Assembly (NCBI GenBank): GCA_012031475.1
Contig: JAAUTJ010000105.1
Span: 1-10,536 of the forward strand
From: Leptolyngbyaceae cyanobacterium SM1_3_5
GTDB taxonomy: Bacteria > Cyanobacteriota > Cyanobacteriia > Elainellales > Elainellaceae
DNA: 10,536 nt
Direction: 5' to 3'
In this document: positions 7,174 through 10,536 of the stretch, one piece after another
Layout of the letters: the number at the start of each line of letters is the position of its first letter
Position numbering within the stretch: the first letter of the stretch is position 1
The notes under the pieces: generated by a model
What the model saw: the letters and a program-made list of their open reading frames with translations, nothing else
Told to the model about the DNA's origin: nothing
Database searches by the model: none
Made by a program: the position numbers and the translations under genes

Positions 7174-8089
7174 TTATTTCGATCGATAAGTCTTCGGCGT
7201 TTGACCCGTGTATTTATGAAAATACTTTGTGAAGTGGCTTTGGTTCGCAAATCCACACTCCATTGCAATTTCAGTCAGCGATAGCGATGAGGTGTCGAGT
7301 AGCCGCTTGGCTCGCTCGATTCTTGTTGCAGGATATATTGATAGGGCGAATTCCGGTCGATCGCTTGAAGAGCTTGCAGAAATAATGTTGATTAATATTG
7401 AGCAGTTGCGCCAGTTCAAGCAGACTGATTGGCTTGCTCAGAGAATCATCAATATAGTCTGTGATATTTTTAAGGTGGTAAGGAGAAAGCCCAAGCCAGG
7501 ATTGTTCATCATCATTCGTTTGGATTGTGTAATGCTCAAACAGATGGGTGGCAAGAGCCGTCGTTAAGGAATGGACATATAAAGGATTGCAGGGTTGCTG
7601 CGTTTGAAGTAGTCGCTTGAATAGTTGCCCAATATAGTGAATGGTGGGATCAACAGGGGCAAGCTGAGGCAAAAGCTGAATAGAATAGTCCTGCCCGATC
7701 GTTTGCCCAAGTTCTAGTTTTTCCAGCGCAATTTGCTTGAGGCAGTTCGGTTGGATGCTCAGCAACAAAGCGTGAATGGGCTGATCCCACTGCTCACGAT
7801 GAAATTGACCAGCGGGTGTAATCAACATACACTCCTGCTGCACATCTTGAACATAATTTTGGTCTGCGATATTCAGTTGGAATTGACCGCTGCGCTCGAA
7901 CTGACAGATAGCAATCACATGGTCAATATGGCAGTGGTTTGGTGTTTTCCAGGGCGGATGATGAGAGAGTTCTAGCTGAATGTTGTTCCACCCTTGAGAA
8001 GCAGTAACCACTAGAGGATTGGCAAGCAGCGAATTTTGCCGTGCAGCCTCCTCGATCGCACCATCCTCGACAGCCTGTAGCTCTGTCAT
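7174..8089 (-). CDS. AraC/XylS-family transcriptional regulator, frameshifted as read
   Basis: This is a DNA-binding regulator with an N-terminal cupin-like sensor region (about 25-190) and a C-terminal pair of helix-turn-helices (about 203-305). The first HTH is SLLELAQLLNINQHYFCKLF. The second lies in another frame: SLTEIAMECGFANQSHFTKY, then the family-typical FHKYTGQTPKTYR end. Two single-base deletions explain the break, a T near 7342 and an A near 7323. Corrected, the linker reads GIRPYQYILQQRIERAKRLL, the normal AraC recognition-helix connector, and the whole protein is 305 residues. As read, the first frame stops at 7271 with the second HTH lost. The ATG at 8089 has GAGGT six bases upstream. 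Its position directly ahead of the hydrolase-catalase-azoreductase-exporter run makes it the likely regulator of those genes, by inference. Effector unknown. Confidence 0.9.
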
Positions 8090-8155
8090 TGTGTGACCTC
8101 GTGTTGAGTATTCGACTGGTTTGTAAATTACTTTATGCTTTAGATAAAATCAGTT

Positions 8156-8746
8156 TTAACGCTGTAACTCGTGTTGAATTGCGGTAAGCAAGGCGGAATT
8201 TTCCCAGTCTCCCTCAAATCTTGAGCCGTTAATAAAAAAGGTTGGGGTGCTGTTCACACCGCTTCTGATGCCAGTTTCAATATCTTGCAGGACGCGATCG
8301 ACATGGACATCTGCTGTCATTTCTTGCAGGAATTGATTGATGTTAAGTTTGAGGGCGATCGCGTGTTCAACTAAGCTGGCGTCATCTAAGGCTTCGCTCA
8401 AATTGAAGAGGCGATCGTGCATTTGCCAAAACTTCTGCTGACTGTTGGCTGCTTCCGCTGCTTCCGCCGCGTGTTGGGCAAACGGATGAATATCACTGCG
8501 GGGAAAATGCCGAAACACAAATAGAATTTGACTTCCAAATTGCGTTTGAATCAGCTTGAGAATTTCATGCGCCTTGACGCAGCGAGAGCATTGATAGTCT
8601 CCATACTCAACCACACTAACCTTTGCTGCTCTATGTCCCTGAATGTGGTCATCAGGAACGACTGGAGGACAAACAGGTGCGGCAGCATATTTCACTCCAG
8701 GGTTGGAGCGAGCAGCGTCTTCAGATGAATCCTTTGTGTTGCTCAT
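8156..8746 (-). CDS. DsbA-family thioredoxin-fold protein, apparently cytoplasmic
   Basis: This 196-residue DsbA/FrnE-like thiol-disulfide protein starts its core at about residue 43 with VSVVEYGDYQCSRC, giving an active-site CxxC of Cys53-Ser-Arg-Cys56. It continues with FVFRHFPRSDIHPFAQHAAE, an inserted helical domain (about 85-155) and the cis-proline segment NSTPTFFING (Pro168). The pattern matches the DsbA-type thioredoxin domain that some bacteria carry fused to NhaA antiporters; here it stands alone. The first 40 residues are polar with one extra cysteine (Cys26) and no signal peptide or lipobox, so I place the protein in the cytoplasm. The ATG at 8746 has no strong Shine-Dalgarno sequence. 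It lies 66 bp before the AraC gene on the same strand and behind a 16-bp palindrome. It could act in redox stress or protein repair. The partner is unknown. Confidence 0.9.
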   Translation of the reverse strand: MSNTKDSSEDAARSNPGVKYAAAPVCPPVVPDDHIQGHRAAKVSVVEYGDYQCSRCVKAHEILKLIQTQFGSQILFVFRHFPRSDIHPFAQHAAEAAEAANSQQKFWQMHDRLFNLSEALDDASLVEHAIALKLNINQFLQEMTADVHVDRVLQDIETGIRSGVNSTPTFFINGSRFEGDWENSALLTAIQHELQR

Positions 8747-8774
8747 CGGGAGTAGACCGCTAGGCAGCCTGGTG

Positions 8775-8813
8775 AATTCACTATTACTGTAAGCAATTCA
8801 CAAGCGCTTGTGA
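8775..8813 (-). promoter_or_regulatory. Palindromic operator overlapping a weak promoter upstream of the DsbA-like gene
   Basis: TCACAAGCGCTTGTGA (8798-8813) is a perfect 16-bp palindrome lying 52 bp upstream of the DsbA-like ATG. Its downstream half supplies TTGTGA as a candidate -35 box. Seventeen bases later TGAATT (8775-8780) could serve as -10, each matching consensus at four of six positions. Overlap of a palindrome with the -35 box is typical of repressor or redox-regulator sites. The palindrome is certain. The promoter and its regulator are inferred. Confidence 0.45.
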
Positions 8814-8858
8814 CTCCCTTTGATTCCAGACTTTCACCTATTAAATTGGATCGATTTA

Positions 8859-8880
8859 AACCTATCCGATCGAATAGGTT
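8859..8880 (-). terminator. Hairpin downstream of the Uma2 gene, possible terminator
   Basis: AACCTAT (8859-8865) and ATAGGTT (8874-8880) form perfect 7-bp arms around an 8-base loop, nine bases past the Uma2 stop at 8889. On the minus strand only three T follow, so this would be a weak terminator or an mRNA-end stabilizer. It could also be a binding site. Confidence 0.35.
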
Positions 8881-8888
8881 GCTTTGAA

Positions 8889-9494
8889 TTAACCGCTGAT
8901 AGAGGCGCGAATGCGATCGCGAAATGCCATGACTGCATCAAACTGATCGTCGGGCTTGACATAGCTTGATAGCAAAGATAGATCCAGGTCTGGCAGCAAT
9001 TCACTTTTGGCAATGACTTCGTATTGAGTCGATCGCAGGTGATGAATTTGAAATTGTCCGGCCTGCCACTGCCAAACTTCCGTAACGCCCAAGCCTTGAT
9101 AAATGTCTAGCTTATTGACCAGTCCGCTGCTGAGAACCACTTCGATCGCAATGTCTGGAAATTCCTTTTTTTGCCCTAAACAGTAGCACTCGTCAGGTTC
9201 TAAGCCGCGCAGCTTCATCGCTTTACGAAAGGTGGCGGAACCGATCGCATGAAAACGGATACGAGCTTCTTGAAAGTAAGCTTCCAGCAGCATTCCAATT
9301 ATCTTTTTGAGTTCTTCATGCTCTGGAGAGGTGGTCATGATTTCTAGCATTCCTTCCAGATAGCTCAGCCGCAGATTGGGGAAATCGTCGCCCAGCGTGG
9401 CAAGAAATAATTCATACTGCTGCCAACTAATACCATTGAGTACCAATCGCTGTTCGGCAGTGGGGAAAGTGGATGGGGGCAACACCGATGTCAT
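8889..9494 (-). CDS. Uma2-family (DUF820) PD-(D/E)XK endonuclease-like protein
   Basis: This belongs to the Uma2/DUF820 family, which is greatly expanded in cyanobacteria and has a restriction-endonuclease-like fold. The order of motifs is normal: SWQQYELFLATLGDD, LSYLEGMLEIMTTSPEHEEL, LEPDECYCLG, then the catalytic core FPDIAIEVVLSS with NKLDIYQGLGVTEVWQWQ. The acidic residues of PDI and IEVV and the following NK lysine are the presumed metal-binding and catalytic positions. From the ATG at 9494 the protein has 201 residues, the usual family size. An in-frame ATG at 9563 would add 23 unconserved residues, so I prefer the shorter form. It follows the response regulator on the same strand by about 70 bp. 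The biological role of the family is poorly known, and no partner gene indicates one here. The frame is intact. Confidence 0.9.
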   Translation of the reverse strand: MTSVLPPSTFPTAEQRLVLNGISWQQYELFLATLGDDFPNLRLSYLEGMLEIMTTSPEHEELKKIIGMLLEAYFQEARIRFHAIGSATFRKAMKLRGLEPDECYCLGQKKEFPDIAIEVVLSSGLVNKLDIYQGLGVTEVWQWQAGQFQIHHLRSTQYEVIAKSELLPDLDLSLLSSYVKPDDQFDAVMAFRDRIRASISG

Positions 9495-9565
9495 GGACGC
9501 TTTGCCTTGCTCGAAACACACCTCAATTGTAGGAGTTTGTTTGCAAAGATTCGTCAGGAGCATCC

Positions 9566-10203
9566 CTACAGATGCAGGAGTCCCTGACGCAGCGCAATCA
9601 CAACGGCCTGAGTGTGATCGATCGCGCCCAGTTTGTCCAACAAATTATTGGCGTGAAACTTGACGGTGTGTTCTGTGATGCCCAAATCTGCACCGATGTC
9701 GCGGTTGTTTTTTCCGGCGGCAATGCGCTCCAGCACCTGCTGTTCACGGGCACTGAGTTCTCGCCGCTCCAGTCGCGCAATGTATTTGTCACTAATTGGC
9801 AGGGGGATGTAGCGTTGTCCTTCACACACGGCTCGAATCACTTCGAGGATTTCATCGCAGGGCGTGTCTTTGAGCAAGTAGGCTTTTGCGCCTGCCCGCA
9901 ATCCCTGATAGATGTCTTCATCCGTGTCATAGATGGTGAGCATGATGATGCAGGCTTCGGGAAACTCGCTGCGGATGGCGGCGATCGCTTCCACCCCGCT
10001 CATCGTGGCATTCGCAAATCAAGCAGCGCGATGTCGGGCTGGTGCTGTTGAAATAGAGTGACGGCTTCTTGTCCGTTGTTGGCTTCACCCACGATCGTCA
10101 TGTCCGGTTCTTCTTCCAAGATGGAGACCAACCCCTGCCGCACGATCGGGTGGTCATCAGCGATTAAGATGCGAATCGTTTTGGTGTCGGTGGCTGGGGG
10201 CAT
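9566..10203 (-). CDS. NarL/FixJ-family response regulator, frameshifted as read
   Basis: This two-component response regulator has an N-terminal receiver and a C-terminal LuxR-type HTH. The receiver begins IRILIADDHPIVRQGL with acidic residues Asp16 and Asp17, and the phosphoacceptor is Asp62 in LLDLRMP. One base is missing just after this (near 10004-10006). Restoring it gives RMP-x-MSGVEAI and continues through MLTIYDTDEDIY and AGAKAYLLKD (conserved lysine). The HTH follows, ELSAREQQVLERIAAGKNN and then ITEHTVKFHANNLLDKL, to the stop at 9566. The corrected length is 212 residues, typical of NarL proteins. The start at 10203 is the first ATG before the conserved domain; the open frame continues upstream without resemblance to anything. 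No sensor kinase is present in this window, so its partner is outside or the regulator is an orphan. As read, receiver and HTH would be separate polypeptides. Confidence 0.9.
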
Positions 10204-10536
10204 AGTTTCAGGGTGGAAGCAGGAGAAGGGGTAGGGGTGAACGTTTCTTGTCATTAAAAAACGACACCAGTACGAGCCAAGGCGGTTCCGTTTAGAAAGT
10301 ACCGAAAGACTGAAACTTTCCAATACGCCTATTTTCTGGAGAAACCTGCAATTTAGCAATGCCCAGCGACGAGAGAAATGATCAGGGCTTGACCCGCGTG
10401 AGTTCGATGCAGGCGATCGCTGCGGTTGAATCGGTGGACAGCCCCCTTGTATCTTGAGAGTAGAGCGCAAGACCGTCCCCCCTGGGTGGCAAACACCGAG
10501 ATTTAGCTAGGCTCTGCGCTCCTGTTCATCCGCCCC
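10204..10536. other. Non-coding upstream region of the response regulator
   Basis: These 333 bases hold no gene I can support. An open minus-strand frame extends from the response regulator to 10470, but its translation is rich in Arg, Ser and Pro and resembles no family, so I treat it as leader. A HIP1 octamer occurs near 10413. An inverted repeat with arms GAAAGT and ACTTTC (10295-10320) lies about 90 bases before the response-regulator ATG and could be regulatory. I found no consensus promoter. Confidence 0.5.

Noticed and set aside
7030..7284. Plus-strand GTG-started frame, 84 codons, with a plausible-looking N-terminal half
   Set aside because: Its second half overlaps the AraC C-terminus antisense, where the minus-strand coding is certain. 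No ribosome-binding site and no family recognised.
10295..10320. GAAAGT / ACTTTC repeat as a third TetR operator
   Set aside because: It shares the half-site GAAAG, but the spacing between halves is 7 or 14 bases, not 2, so it does not match the TetR sites.
10204..10470. N-terminal extension of the response-regulator frame up to 10470
   Set aside because: The translation is low-information, and the conserved receiver begins directly after the ATG at 10203.

Overview
The window looks like a cyanobacterial chromosome segment, probably from a filamentous lineage. The octamer GCGATCGC (HIP1, the repeat over-represented in most cyanobacterial genomes) occurs at least a dozen times in 10.5 kb. The proteins, including a Uma2 nuclease, a NarL-type regulator and a DMT exporter, fit that assignment. 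I see no rRNA, tRNA, CRISPR array, insertion sequence or prophage gene.

Layout, left to right. (1) 144-2024: a divergent pair, a DMT/EamA exporter on the minus strand and a TetR/AcrR repressor on the plus strand. They share an intergenic region with a consensus-like sigma70 promoter and two related palindromic operators, one of them inside the promoter spacer. (2) 2084-8089, all minus strand, in transcription order: an AraC-family regulator, a YcaC-like isochorismatase-fold hydrolase, a heme catalase, an FMN azoreductase (azoR) and an MFS exporter with a soluble C-terminal domain. Together these read as an oxidative, quinone or xenobiotic stress module: regulator, hydrolase, peroxide removal, quinone/azo reduction, efflux. 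(3) 8156-10203, also minus strand: a response regulator, a Uma2-family nuclease and a cytoplasmic DsbA-like thiol protein whose upstream region carries a 16-bp perfect palindrome. (4) 10204-10536: no gene I can support.

The most striking feature of the raw sequence is that five of the ten genes (exporter, TetR, catalase, AraC, response regulator) are broken by single-base indels, mostly deletions. I place eleven, six of them packed into about 230 bp of the catalase gene. In each case the family sequence continues cleanly in another frame, with no sign of substitution decay. Base-calling or assembly error is therefore the simplest explanation, and recent multi-gene pseudogenization is the alternative. 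One catalase pair is self-compensating, so the ORF looks intact while the heme-ligand tyrosine motif is scrambled. I found no clearly novel defence or RNA system. The best biological candidates are the TetR operator/promoter architecture and the stress cluster.
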